Counted from the stretch's first letter, positions 1 through 8,580 are shown. The stretch: 64,000 nt of DNA from CALKWS01 sp051020515 (GCF_051020515.1 NZ_CP194857.1:62001-126000), one strand, 5' to 3'. Notes: generated by a model from the letters alone, not told the origin. Numbers and translations are program-made.

Positions 1-550
1 GCAGCGCGTCGATCGGCATCGTGCCGCCGGCACGGGCCAGGCCACGAGCCTGCTCCACCCGCCAGGCCGGATGGTTCGAGGCCCCCACCCGCCTCACCTT
101 CCCGGACGAGGTCAGCTCGCCGAGAGCCTCGACGGTCTCTGCCATCGGGGTGCTGCGGTCCTCCTGGTGGAGCCAGAACATGTCCACCTCCGCCACCCCC
201 ATCCGCTGCAGGCTCGTCTCCAGCCCCTGCAGGATCGCGCGCCGGGATAGGCCTTCACGCTGCTGCGGCCACGAACCGGGCCACAGCGGTTCGGCGCCCA
301 CCTTCGTGGACAGGCGGATCTGGTCCCGCAGGCCCGGGCGCGCGCTCAGCCAACGGCCCAGCATCTCCTCACTGGCCCCGCCGGCACCGGAGTCGCTGAA
401 CCAGAAGGTGTAGCAGTTCGCGGTATCGACCCATTGCCCGCCACGCTCCACGAAACGATCCAGCAGTGCGAAGGACTGCTCCTGATCGATTCGGGCGCCC
501 AACAACATCGCCCCGAATACCAGTGGAGAGTTCATCGTGGTGGTGTCCAT
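1..550 (-). CDS. Aldo/keto reductase, partial (C-terminus outside the window)
   Basis: Reads from an ATG at 550 leftwards off the window edge, about 183 residues. It starts MDTTTMNSPLVFGAMLLG and shows the aldo/keto reductase (beta/alpha)8-barrel catalytic set: Asp and Tyr in DTANCY, Lys in RLSTKVG and His in MFWLHQED. Family members reduce aldehydes or ketones with NADPH in the cytoplasm; the substrate cannot be read from the sequence. It is divergent from a MerR gene at 681, and the 130-bp gap holds two near-identical palindromes, one in front of each gene. The MerR protein therefore probably controls this reductase, a pairing common for aldehyde- or electrophile-responsive AKR genes. A second in-frame ATG lies at 535. 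Confidence 0.88.
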   Translation of the reverse strand, partial: MDTTTMNSPLVFGAMLLGARIDQEQSFALLDRFVERGGQWVDTANCYTFWFSDSGAGGASEEMLGRWLSARPGLRDQIRLSTKVGAEPLWPGSWPQQREGLSRRAILQGLETSLQRMGVAEVDMFWLHQEDRSTPMAETVEALGELTSSGKVRRVGASNHPAWRVEQARGLARAGGTMPIDAL

Positions 551-566
551 GGCGGATAACTGTGCA

Positions 567-586
567 ACCTGGAGCGCACTCAAGGT
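567..586 (-). promoter_or_regulatory. MerR-type operator in the aldo/keto reductase promoter
   Basis: An imperfect 20-bp palindrome, ACCTGGAGCGCACTCAAGGT on the plus strand, with 18/20 identity to the perfect palindrome at 647-666. Read on the minus strand it overlaps a TTGACC -35 (589-584) and fills the long spacer before a weak -10, as expected of a MerR-activated promoter. It lies 17 bp upstream of the reductase ATG. Confidence 0.6.
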
Positions 587-646
587 CAAGCACCTCTCTT
601 ACTTATCCATCCTGACCGGCCCGAACCCCGCTCGAGGAAAACCTTG

Positions 647-666
647 ACCTGGAGTGCACTCCAGGT
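647..666 (+). promoter_or_regulatory. Perfect palindromic MerR-type operator
   Basis: ACCTGGAGTGCACTCCAGGT is a perfect 20-bp palindrome. It overlaps the end of a TTGACC -35 element (644-649) and precedes the MerR ATG at 681 by 14 bp. The geometry suggests autoregulation by the MerR protein. Confidence 0.65.
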
Positions 667-680
667 AGCACCATGAGTGC

Positions 681-1166
681 ATGAGTGAGATGCACGCCCC
701 CCTGGAGCGCGAGTCGATCGGCGAGGTGGCCCATCGCACCGGGATACCGGTGGAGACGTTGCGCTTCTACGATCGCAGCGGTCTGCTCGGCGACCTACCC
801 CGCACCGCGGCGGGCCACCGGGCCTTCGACGCCGCCTCCCTGGGACTGTTGGATGTGGTGATCCGCCTGCGCCGCACCGGGATGCCGGTGAGCCAGGTAC
901 GGGACTTCGTCGCCCTGGTACGCACCGACACCGACCGGGCCGGGCGCATCGAGATCCTCCGCGCCCACCCGCCCCGAGTGGTGGACCAGATCTCCCAGCT
1001 TCAGGGCGACCTCGGCGTGATCGACTGGAAGATCTCCGCCTACACCGCGGCGGAGCAGGGCCGGGAGATCCCGGAGCCACCTGCCCGGTGGCCCGCCGTG
1101 ACGGACCTACTGCCACCACTCGATGACCTGCGGGCCGGGGAGAGGACCGGTACCGAAGGGGCCTAG
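681..1166 (+). CDS. MerR family transcriptional regulator
   Basis: 161 aa. The N-terminal winged HTH reads SIGEVAHRTGIPVETLRFYD, the classic MerR start with the R-x-Y/F-D motif; a coiled-coil dimerisation segment follows (about residues 85-125, QISQLQGDLGVIDWKISAYT). There is no Cys metal-binding loop, so an organic effector or aldehyde stress is more likely than metal sensing. The gene is divergent from the aldo/keto reductase and carries its own palindromic operator 14 bp upstream, which suggests autoregulation. Its 3' end overlaps by 4 bp the convergent LytTR regulator gene ending at 1163. Confidence 0.9.
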   Translation: MSEMHAPLERESIGEVAHRTGIPVETLRFYDRSGLLGDLPRTAAGHRAFDAASLGLLDVVIRLRRTGMPVSQVRDFVALVRTDTDRAGRIEILRAHPPRVVDQISQLQGDLGVIDWKISAYTAAEQGREIPEPPARWPAVTDLLPPLDDLRAGERTGTEGA

Positions 1167-1969
1167 ATCCCCAGCCGCTGGCGCAGCTCGCGCACTTGTC
1201 GGCGCGAGACCTCCACCCGGCTGCGCTGGCGATCGTTCATCAACAGCACCAGGCTCCCCCGGAAGTCCGGCACCAGCTCGCGCACATAGCGAAGATTCAC
1301 CAGGTAGGACCGGTGCACCCGCACGAAGTGCCCCTGCAGCCGGCGCTCGAGTTCATTGAGGGAGAAGGACACCAGCACGCTCTCCTCGACCAGCTTGAGC
1401 GAGGAGTATCCGCGGGAGGCGGCGGCGTAAACGATCGCATCCCCGCTCACCAGCACCGTACGACCGTCCTTCTGCACGGGGATCCGCACCAGGTCCGGCG
1501 TCACGGGTGGCGGTCCCTCCCGGCTCGGCGCCCGGGCGGCCTCCCCCTCCCGGTGCCGCTGCGGCTCGGCCGTTGCGCCGTCGTCATTCCCGTTGCGCTC
1601 CGGTGCCACCGACAACGCTCGCTCCACCGCTCGCCGCAGCCGGTCGGCGTCGAAGGGTTTGACCAGGTAGTCCGCGGCGGCCAGGTCGAAGGCGTCGACG
1701 GCGTGGTCGGGGTAGGCGGTGGTGAAGATGACCTGCGGGCGGTGCTCCATCTCGCCCAGGGCAGCGGCAACCTCGAGGCCGTTCAGCCCGGGCATCCGGA
1801 TGTCCAACAGCACCAGGTCGTACTCCAGGGACCGCAGCAGCACGAGCGCCTCCTCACCGTTGGTGGCCTCCCCCACCACCTGCACCGGGGACCCCTCGAT
1901 CACCTCGCCGATCTCCTGGAGGAGGTAGCGCAACTCTTCCCGGGCCGGGGCTTCGTCATCGACGATCAG
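1163..1969 (-). CDS. LytTR-type response regulator (start uncertain, possible frameshift)
   Basis: Receiver domain followed by a LytTR DNA-binding domain. The receiver keeps the acidic pair in LIVDDEAPAREELR, the phosphoacceptor Asp in LVLLDIRMPG (about residue 56) and Lys in DYLVKPFD; the C-terminus (about residues 165-268) contains LytTR features such as GHFVRVHRSYLVNL. A conventional start is a problem: the only in-frame codon ahead of LIVDDE is a CTG at 1969, while the natural-looking ATG at 1983 (M-Q-P-A-..) is out of frame by one base. I give the CTG as a placeholder. The gene lies 70 bp after the histidine kinase gene and forms a two-component system with it; the target is probably the co-transcribed symporter. 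Confidence 0.8.
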   Translation of the reverse strand: MIVDDEAPAREELRYLLQEIGEVIEGSPVQVVGEATNGEEALVLLRSLEYDLVLLDIRMPGLNGLEVAAALGEMEHRPQVIFTTAYPDHAVDAFDLAAADYLVKPFDADRLRRAVERALSVAPERNGNDDGATAEPQRHREGEAARAPSREGPPPVTPDLVRIPVQKDGRTVLVSGDAIVYAAASRGYSSLKLVEESVLVSFSLNELERRLQGHFVRVHRSYLVNLRYVRELVPDFRGSLVLLMNDRQRSRVEVSRRQVRELRQRLGI

Positions 1970-2039
1970 TGCGCGGGCTGCATCCGACCCAGCATAGGGC
2001 TGGGTCGGGCCGGCGAAGGGTGGACCGACGTGCCCATGG

Positions 2040-3380
2040 CTACCGCATCGGGACGGTCAGGTCCACCACGGTCCCCCCGGACCTGGGTGTGGAGATCTGC
2101 AGGTCGTACCGGTCGCCGAAGAGGGCGTGCAGACGCTCGGAGATGTTGCGCAGACCCACGCCGGCGTGGGCCCCGGGCAGCGTGTCCCGATCGGCCGGGG
2201 AGGCGAGGTCCTCGGCCCGTTGGTTGTGCTGCTCGGTCAGGGTGGCCAGCACTGCGGCGTCGATGCCCTCGCCGTTGTCGCTCACCCGGATCGACACGGT
2301 GCGGGTCAACGGATCGACCCGGGCCCGCAGCCTGACGGTGCCGCCCTCCTTCTTACCGGCGATGCCGTGCTTGACCGCGTTCTCCACCAGCGGCTGGATG
2401 GTCAGCACCGGCACCCGCGAGGTGAGCACCTGCGGGTCGATGTCGTAGCGCACATCCAGGCGCTCACCGAAGCGCGCTGCCTGCTCCAGGGACAGGTAGG
2501 TGCGCACGAAGAAGTACTCCTGGGCGAACTCGGCGAAGTGGCCCTCCTGGCGCACCGCGTACCGGAAGAACTCGCTCAGCCGTAGCACGAGTTCGCGGGC
2601 CTCCTCTGGGCGGGTGCGTGCCTTGGAGGCGATCGTGTTCAGGATGTTGAACAGGAAATGCGGGTTGATCTGGGCGCGCAGCGCGTCCAGGCGCGCATCG
2701 GTGGCCAGCCGACGCTCCCGGTCCAGTTCGGCCAGTTCCAGGTGCAGGGAGAGCATGTTGGCCATGTCCTCCACCAGGCCCTTGGGCGGGATCTCCGCCC
2801 GCGCCTGGTACACCCCCAGGGTGCCCACCACGCGCTGGCCGATCCGTAGCGGGGCGATGACGGCGGAGACCACCTCACAGTCCGGTTTGCGGCAACCCAC
2901 CCCGGCCCGGTCCCGCACCAGTTGGGTACGGCCCTGGCGCACCGTGCGCGGCGCCGCGGAGGTCTGCATGGCGGAGCCGGCCACGTGGTGGTCCTGGCCA
3001 GGACCCACGTAGGCCAGGATGTCCTCGGTGTCGGTGATGGAGACCGCATCCCCAGAGAGCATCGGGCGCAGCAGTTCGCAGGTACGCCGCGCGGCATCCT
3101 GGGTGAGTCCGGCACGCAACGGCAGGGTTCGCCCGGCCGCGGCCAGGTCCCGGAACCCGCGCTCGGAATCGCCCTGACGCCCACCCCCGCGTACCCGGCC
3201 ACGGTCCCGCGGCCCGCGCAGCACCGAGGGGTAGCCCAGCACCACGGCCACCGTGATCGCGACACCGGCACCGACCGTGGGCAGCACCGTCAGCGGGGGA
3301 TCCACCACCAACTGGGTGACGACGTACAGCAACGACCAGATGCCCACCACCACGGCGGCCAGGGTCACGCTCCCCCGCAT
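2040..3380 (-). CDS. LytS-like sensor histidine kinase with GAF domain
   Basis: 446 aa. Two N-terminal membrane segments (about residues 5-25 and 32-50), a linker, a GAF-like sensor region (about 90-215), then the LytS-type His kinase domain with the phosphoacceptor His241 in QINPHFLFNILNTIAS. The C-terminus is an HATPase_c domain with VENAVKHG (N box) and DNGEGID (G1 box). The full 5-TM Lyt sensor module is absent. The ATG overlaps the symporter stop codon by 1 nt (TGATG), so the two are translationally coupled. Partner of the LytTR regulator downstream; such pairs next to SSS transporters commonly sense the carboxylate being taken up, which here is inference. Confidence 0.88.
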   Translation of the reverse strand: MRGSVTLAAVVVGIWSLLYVVTQLVVDPPLTVLPTVGAGVAITVAVVLGYPSVLRGPRDRGRVRGGGRQGDSERGFRDLAAAGRTLPLRAGLTQDAARRTCELLRPMLSGDAVSITDTEDILAYVGPGQDHHVAGSAMQTSAAPRTVRQGRTQLVRDRAGVGCRKPDCEVVSAVIAPLRIGQRVVGTLGVYQARAEIPPKGLVEDMANMLSLHLELAELDRERRLATDARLDALRAQINPHFLFNILNTIASKARTRPEEARELVLRLSEFFRYAVRQEGHFAEFAQEYFFVRTYLSLEQAARFGERLDVRYDIDPQVLTSRVPVLTIQPLVENAVKHGIAGKKEGGTVRLRARVDPLTRTVSIRVSDNGEGIDAAVLATLTEQHNQRAEDLASPADRDTLPGAHAGVGLRNISERLHALFGDRYDLQISTPRSGGTVVDLTVPMR

Positions 3381-5041
3381 CAGCCCTGCCCTCCCCGGTT
3401 ACGCCGACCAACACGCCCGCGCACACCGGTGCGCTCCCGCCCCCGGCCCACCATCATGCTCGCCAGGCGCTCGGCCTGCCGGTCCGCGGCGGTGCCGTGC
3501 ATGGTCAGCCAGGCGGCATCGGTTCCCTGCGGCCGGGGCGTGCGCAGCGAGACCAGCACCGTCACCGCAATGGCAATCGGGGCGGCCACCAGCGTGGGCG
3601 CGGACATCAGATCACGCAACGCCGAGGGGTCCATGAACTCCGCGGACAGCACCATCGTGATCGCCAGACCACCACCGGTGAACATCCCAGCAGTGGCAGC
3701 GGCGGCGGTGATACCGCGCCACCAGATCGACAGCACCACCACCGGGGTGAGCGCGGAACCGGCGATCGCGAACGCCCAGGTCACCATGGTGGCCACGAGC
3801 GAGGGGGAGGTCGGGGCGAAATCGTCGGTGCGCAGGGCGATGGCCAGCCCCGCGGCCAGTCCTGCGCCCAGCAACGTGGTCAGACGTCCGGCCCGCACAG
3901 CCTGCTTCTGGGTCGCGCGCGGGTTGATGTAGCGCTCGTAGACGTCGTGGCCCCACGTCGCCGCGGAGGCCAGCAGCAACCCGGCCACCGTGGACATCGC
4001 CGCGATCAGCGCGGCTGCGGCGACGAAGCCGAGCCCGGACTGACCGCCATAGAGGCGTCCCAGTACCGGCAGGGCGTGCTCGGGTACCCGCAGCACCCCC
4101 TCCACGGTGAGGTCGGCCAACCAGGAGTGTTCGGTGGCCGCGGAGGGGATGATGTCGCGGGCAGCGGTACCCAGCAGCACGGCCATCGCGTAGAAGGCTC
4201 CGACCAGCACCAGGACCCACAGCGTGGTCGTGCGCGCCGCACGACCGGTGGGGGACGTGAAGTACCGGTTCATCACGTGCGGCAGACCCGCGGTACCCAT
4301 CGCCAGGGTGACCACCAGCGCCACCTGCCCCACACGCCCGCCACGCAGGCCCACCTCGGGATCGGCGACGCCCGCCCCTGTCGCGTGGGAGAAGTTCAGC
4401 GGGTCGGCGTTGCCGTAGTGGAACCCGTCCACGCTGACCGTCACCGCCAGCCACAACAGGGCTGCGAAGAGCAGCAGGAACTGCACGGCCTGGTTCCACG
4501 TGGTGCCGCGCATACCTCCGAAGGCGACGATGACGGCGATCACCGCGGTGGACAGCAACACCCCGGTGACGTAGGGCGACAGACCGAGGATCCCGTGGCC
4601 CACGAGCAGTTCCCAGGTGATACCGCTGCCCAGCGACTGCGGGATCAGATAGCACAGGATGACCAGTTGGACGACGCCGACCGCGCTGAGTCGCACCCGG
4701 TGCGACTGCAGCCGGCGGCCCAGGAAGTCCGCCAGGGAGAACTCCCCGAACCGCCGCAGCGGCGCTGCCACGAACAGCAGCACCGGAACGAAGCCCGCCG
4801 CGAACCCCACGGCGTACCAGGCGCCGTCGAGACCGGAGGCATACACCGCAGCAGCGACCCCGAGGAACGAGGCGGCGGACAGGTAGTCGCCGCAGATGGC
4901 CCAGGAGTTGGTCACCACACCGACCCGTTGGCCGGCCAGGTAGAAGTCAACGGTGGAGGAGTTGCGCGGCCGGGTGGCCACCGATACGCCCAGCACCACC
5001 ACGACCACGGCCGTCAGGGTGACGACCGCCGTCAGGCTCAA
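3380..5041 (-). CDS. Sodium:solute symporter family protein (ActP/MctC-like)
   Basis: 553 aa, about 13 hydrophobic segments. It contains SSS-family features: FYLAGQRVGVVTNSWAICGD near the N-terminus, LADFLGRRL, GGMRGTTWNQAVQFLLLF and GTAGLPHVMNRYFTSP. The arrangement resembles cation/acetate or monocarboxylate symporters of actinobacteria (ActP, MctC). The ATG overlaps the stop of the upstream small membrane protein by 4 nt (ATGA), and the histidine kinase follows with a 1-nt overlap. The substrate is therefore likely a short monocarboxylate sensed by the same operon's kinase, but nothing in the sequence fixes it. Confidence 0.88.
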   Translation of the reverse strand: MSLTAVVTLTAVVVVVLGVSVATRPRNSSTVDFYLAGQRVGVVTNSWAICGDYLSAASFLGVAAAVYASGLDGAWYAVGFAAGFVPVLLFVAAPLRRFGEFSLADFLGRRLQSHRVRLSAVGVVQLVILCYLIPQSLGSGITWELLVGHGILGLSPYVTGVLLSTAVIAVIVAFGGMRGTTWNQAVQFLLLFAALLWLAVTVSVDGFHYGNADPLNFSHATGAGVADPEVGLRGGRVGQVALVVTLAMGTAGLPHVMNRYFTSPTGRAARTTTLWVLVLVGAFYAMAVLLGTAARDIIPSAATEHSWLADLTVEGVLRVPEHALPVLGRLYGGQSGLGFVAAAALIAAMSTVAGLLLASAATWGHDVYERYINPRATQKQAVRAGRLTTLLGAGLAAGLAIALRTDDFAPTSPSLVATMVTWAFAIAGSALTPVVVLSIWWRGITAAAATAGMFTGGGLAITMVLSAEFMDPSALRDLMSAPTLVAAPIAIAVTVLVSLRTPRPQGTDAAWLTMHGTAADRQAERLASMMVGRGRERTGVRGRVGRRNRGGQG

Positions 5042-5361
5042 CCCTCCTCCGCTCCGGTGTCATGGCTCTCGGAGGAGGTCCCACCGAGCATGCGGGACTC
5101 GACCGAGGAACTCAGCGTGGCGGCCGCGATCCCGATCACGGCGAACACGATGTAGAGCCCGACGGCGGCCACCAGGAACGCCGGGCTCAGCCCTCCGAGC
5201 AGCCGGGACCGGGTCCACCACTCCAGCGTCATCGTCAGCACCGGGAAAGCGCCGAGCACCGCGAGAAAGACCACGAAATAGGTCACCGCGATCCGGCGCA
5301 GCGTCCGGAACGCGGCGTCGACCTCGGCAGGGGTGTCCTGGACTTCGGGATCGCCGCTCAC
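5038..5361 (-). CDS. Small membrane subunit next to the symporter (DUF485-like position)
   Basis: 107 aa with a GTG start whose GTGA overlaps the upstream gene's stop and an ATGA overlap with the symporter ATG. Two membrane segments: IAVTYFVVFLAVLGAFPVLT and AFLVAAVGLYIVFAVIGIAA. The N-terminal DPEVQDTPAEVDAAFRTLRR and the C-terminus are hydrophilic. In ActP-type systems a small two-TM DUF485 protein precedes the permease; this one has the same size, topology and position, but I cannot confirm family membership by motif. Probably an accessory subunit of the downstream symporter. Confidence 0.7.
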   Translation of the reverse strand: MSGDPEVQDTPAEVDAAFRTLRRIAVTYFVVFLAVLGAFPVLTMTLEWWTRSRLLGGLSPAFLVAAVGLYIVFAVIGIAAATLSSSVESRMLGGTSSESHDTGAEEG

Positions 5362-5861
5362 CTCGTGCGGGGCGCTTCCTTCCAGTGCCGCAGCATCGTC
5401 CACGCGGCCTTGATGAGCACGACGGCCCCGCCCCCGGCGAGCACCACCCCCATGCCTGGCAGGAAGGAGCCCCAGGCGGTCTGCATCGAGCCTGCCACGA
5501 TGTTCCAGGCCTGCAGCAGCACGATGATCGCCACCAGCACCCCCGGCACCGCGGCGTGGCCGATCGCGAGTCTGCGTCTCGGCACGAAGGCGCCGGCGAA
5601 GGCGAGGAAGCCCAGTGCCAGGGTCGCCACACCGGGGCCGTCGGTACCACGCAGCGCGAAGGACTCCCCGGTGATCTGCTGGGTCAGGGTCACGTAGACC
5701 CACGGCAGGAAGGCCGCCACGATGAGCATCAGGCCACCGGTAGCCATCCCCCAGCTACCCGGGTGGAACACCCCCCATCCAGTGGCTTTGCCGGCGCGGA
5801 GGCGGGCAGCGACCCCGGCGAGTCCGGGTCGTGTGGTGTCCTGGGACGCCGTTGTACTCAT
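5358..5861 (-). CDS. Hypothetical four-TM membrane protein, first gene of the symporter operon
   Basis: 167 aa beginning MSTTASQDTTRPGLAGVAAR. About four hydrophobic stretches: GMATGGLMLIVAAFLPWVYV, VATLALGFLAFAGAFV, VPGVLVAIIVLLQAWNIVAG and GMGVVLAGGGAVVLIKAAW. I recognise no family. It heads a run of five tightly coupled genes (membrane protein, small membrane protein, symporter, histidine kinase, LytTR regulator) and its stop overlaps the next GTG start. A role in assembly or sensing for the symporter is inference from position only. Confidence 0.7.
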   Translation of the reverse strand: MSTTASQDTTRPGLAGVAARLRAGKATGWGVFHPGSWGMATGGLMLIVAAFLPWVYVTLTQQITGESFALRGTDGPGVATLALGFLAFAGAFVPRRRLAIGHAAVPGVLVAIIVLLQAWNIVAGSMQTAWGSFLPGMGVVLAGGGAVVLIKAAWTMLRHWKEAPRTR

Positions 5862-6121
5862 GGGCCCATCCTAGGAGTGCGGCCGATCACCGGCGAGGGT
5901 TGTGGCCGTTCGCCCCACGGGCGGCGCCCCCGGCGCCACGAGTGGTCGGCATGGGCCCACGAGCGGCTGACCACAGGGCCGGGAACCGCTGATCGGCCCC
6001 ACCCCACCGTCCGGGCACGCCCAGCCACCGCCGGCGAAATAGGCACCGGGTCTGCGTTGTGTGCCGGCACGTCGTGCAGTTGGTTGGGGCCACGCCCTCG
6101 CGGACCAATGAAGGGAGCCTC

Positions 6122-6451
6122 ATGTCCGAGGTGACACGCGACAAGCCCGGTGGGGATGCGCCGCCACCAGCCGACAGGAACGACTGGCGGCGCCGCTACT
6201 GGAAGAAGAACCTGCGACTGATGATCGTGCTGCTGGCGATCTGGTTCACCGTCTCTTTCGGCTTCGGCATCCTGCTGATCGAGCCCCTGAACAACATCGT
6301 CATCGCCGGTTTCCCGCTCGGCCTCTGGTTCGCCCAGCAGGGTTCCATCATCACCTTCCTGATCATCATCGGTATCTACGCCTTGCGGATGGACCGGATC
6401 GACGATGAGTTCGGCGTCTCCGAACGGAACGGGAACGGTGACCGGCTATGA
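6122..6451 (+). CDS. Sodium/substrate symporter small subunit (DUF4212)
   Basis: 109 aa. The start is the ATG at 6122 with GGGAG eight bases upstream. A hydrophilic N-terminus with WRRRYWKKNLRLMIVLLAIW leads into two membrane segments, the second in QQGSIITFLIIIGIYALRMD. The pattern YWxxN..L, PL...IAGFPLGFWFAQQGS is diagnostic for the DUF4212 small subunit that accompanies VC_2705-type solute symporters. The stop overlaps the ATG of the large subunit by 4 nt. The gene is divergent from the LytTR-linked symporter operon with a 260-bp gap in which I see no clear operator. Confidence 0.88.
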   Translation: MSEVTRDKPGGDAPPPADRNDWRRRYWKKNLRLMIVLLAIWFTVSFGFGILLIEPLNNIVIAGFPLGLWFAQQGSIITFLIIIGIYALRMDRIDDEFGVSERNGNGDRL

Positions 6452-8132
6452 ACGACATGCAGGCCTGGACCGCCTTCTTCCTGCTGCTGACTTTCGGGAT
6501 CTACATCACGATCGCCTGGCGCTCCCGGGTGAAGGAGACGAAGGAGTTCTACGTCGCCTCCCGGGGCGTGCCGACCATCGCCAACGGGGCTGCCGTCGCC
6601 GCGGACTGGATGTCCGCGGCGAGTTTCATCGGCATGGCCGGCATGCTCGCCTTCCTGGGATCGGACGGCTCGGTCTACCTCATGGGCTGGACCGGCGGCT
6701 ATGTTCTGCTGGCCATGCTGCTGGCCCCGTACCTGCGCAAGTGGGGCAAGTTCACCGTGCCGGAGTTCGTCGGTGACCGGTACAACGACACGGTGCGTTG
6801 GGTGGCGGCCGTCGCCGCCATCGTCATCTCCTTCACCTACGTGGTCGGCCAGATGACCGGTGGCGGGGTGGTGTTCGCCCGATTCCTCGGGCTGAGTTCG
6901 CAATGGGCCGTGGTGGTGGCCGCGGCGGTCATCTTCTTCTACGCCGTGCTGGGCGGGATGAAGGGCATCACCTACACCAGGTGGCGCAGTACGTCGTGCT
7001 CATCACCGCCTACCTGATCCCGGCCGTGGCCGTGGCCCAGCAGATGACGAACATTCCGATCCCGCAGATCTCCTACGGCACGATCCTGGCCGAGTTGGAT
7101 GCGTTGCGGTTGGAGTTCGGCCTGGACCGCTTCACCGAGGCGTTCGCCGGGCGTGACGGCGGCCAGCTCGACGTCTTCCTGGTGGTCGCCTCGCTGATGC
7201 TCGGGACCGCCGGCCTGCCGCACGTGATCATCCGCTTCTACACCACCAAGACGGTGCGCGGGGCGCGCTACTCCGCCTTCTGGGCACTGTTCTTCATCTC
7301 GCTGCTCTACCTGACCGCCCCAGCGGTCGGTGCCTTCACCAAGTTGAACCTGCTGCGGGACGCCCAGGGTTCCACGGCGGAGGGCCTGCCGGACTGGATC
7401 GCACCCTGGGCCGATGCCGGCTACGTGACGCTGAACAGCGACGGCGTGATCCAGACCATCTCGAACTCACCGGCCTCGGGTGCGGACCTGATCATCTCCA
7501 ACGACATCCTGGTCCTGGCATCCCCCGAGATCGGCGGGCTTCCCGCGCCGATCATCGGGCTGATGGCGGCCGGCGGCATGGCCGCGGCGCTGTCGACGGC
7601 TGCCGGACTGCTCCTCGTGATCTCCTCGGCCACCTCCCACGACATCTACTTCCGGATGATCTCCAAGGAGCGCGCCTCGGAGAAGAAGCAGATGCTCGTG
7701 GGCCGGGTCGCGATGGTCGGAGCCGTGGTGGTGGCGATCTTCGGCGGGCTGAACCCGCCGGCGTTCGTGGCCCAGGTGGTGGCCTTCGCCTTCGGGCTGG
7801 CTGCCTCCACCTTCTTCCCTATCCTCATCCTGGGCATCTTCTGGAAGAAGGCCAATGCCACCGGCGCGGCCGCGGGCATGCTCACCGGTCTGCTGTTCAC
7901 CGGCGGGTACATGCTCTACACACTGGAGGTCTTCGGCCTCAGCGCGAACGAGCACATCTTCGGTATCTCCCCGGAAGGCATCGGCGCAATCGGTGCCGTG
8001 GTCAACCTCGTCGTGACAGCGGTGGTCTCATCGCTGACGCGACCCCCGTCACCGGAGGTGCAGGAAATGGTGGAGTCCATCCGCTACCCCTCTGCCACGG
8101 TGGACACGGACGCCGAGAAGGCCGACGCCTGA
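6448..8132 (+). pseudogene. Sodium:solute symporter large subunit, VC_2705 type, frameshifted near 6978
   Basis: About 560 aa when read through. Frame 1 covers 6448 to about 6978 and carries VAADWMSAASFIGMAGMLAF and GGMKGITYT. The protein then continues in another frame as QVAQYVVLITAYLIPAVAV to the stop at 8132, including MLGTAGLPHVIIRFYT and MAAALSTAAGLLLVISS. Adding one C at ACC-AGG (about 6978) restores QVAQ after GITYT, a strongly conserved SSS stretch. The large subunit works with the DUF4212 subunit upstream (ATGA overlap) in acetate or other monocarboxylate uptake. All domains are intact on either side, so a one-base loss or sequencing error is the simplest reading. Confidence 0.85.
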
Positions 8133-8152
8133 GAGTCGGCCTGCACGCGGCC

Positions 8153-8175
8153 CGCCCCGGTCGCCCATCGGGGCG
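8153..8175 (+). terminator. GC-rich hairpin between convergent genes
   Basis: CGCCCCG and CGGGGCG form a 7-bp stem around a 9-nt loop, with partly complementary flanks that extend it. It sits 21 bp after the symporter stop and 33 bp before the convergent ArsR gene's stop, so it may end both transcripts. There is no U-tract, as usual in high-GC actinobacteria. Confidence 0.4.
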
Positions 8176-8207
8176 CGCCGTGCCGGCTCATCGGTTCAGG
8201 GCAACGA

Positions 8208-8561
8208 TCACTCCTTCACCGCACCGTCGGCGTCGAGTTCGGCCAGCAACGAGACAGCAGCGCGGGTGTAATCGCTGATCCAGCGGTCGTGTATGCGCTT
8301 GATCGGCAACGGCGCCAGCGCCAGGTGCCGCTCCCGGCCCACCTTGCGCCCGGTCACCAACTCGGCACGCTCCAGCACCCGCAGATGCTGCAACACCGTG
8401 GTGCGGTCCAGTTCCGGCAGGACAGCGCACAACGACCCGGTGGTGTGCGAGGACACCCTGAGCGCATCGAGCATCCGCCGGCGAACCGGGGAGGCGAGCG
8501 CCTTGAAGACCCGGTCGTCGTCGGGTTCCGGATCGGGCCCCTTGCCGCCACCGTCAAACAT
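8208..8561 (-). CDS. ArsR family winged-helix repressor
   Basis: 117 aa. The HTH region reads RVFKALASPVRRRMLDALR, LDRTTVLQHLRVLERAELV, then GRERHLALAPLPIKRIHDRW, the typical ArsR layout seen beside AHSA1/SRPBCC genes. The metal-site Cys pairs of ArsR/SmtB are absent, so it probably senses a small organic signal or acts constitutively as a repressor. Its ATG and the ATG of the divergent SRPBCC gene lie only 16 bp apart inside one inverted repeat, so it should control both genes from a single site. Confidence 0.9.
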   Translation of the reverse strand: MFDGGGKGPDPEPDDDRVFKALASPVRRRMLDALRVSSHTTGSLCAVLPELDRTTVLQHLRVLERAELVTGRKVGRERHLALAPLPIKRIHDRWISDYTRAAVSLLAELDADGAVKE

Positions 8562-8580
8562 GTTGTTAACTTACAACATG
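8559..8580. promoter_or_regulatory. Inverted repeat containing both divergent start codons (ArsR operator)
   Basis: CATGTTGT and ACAACATG are perfect 8-bp inverted arms around TAACTT. The outer CAT is the ArsR start codon on the minus strand and the outer ATG is the SRPBCC start codon on the plus strand. With 16 bp between the starts there is no room for a Shine-Dalgarno sequence, so both mRNAs are probably leaderless or begin within the operator. Confidence 0.65.

Noticed and set aside
3497..5155. 552-codon open frame opposite the SSS symporter
   Set aside because: Shadow; His/Gln/Arg-rich and without membrane segments, against a clear transporter on the minus strand.
6448..8132. Programmed frameshift in the symporter gene
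   Set aside because: No slippery heptamer followed by a structure was seen, and similar one-base losses occur in unrelated genes of the window.
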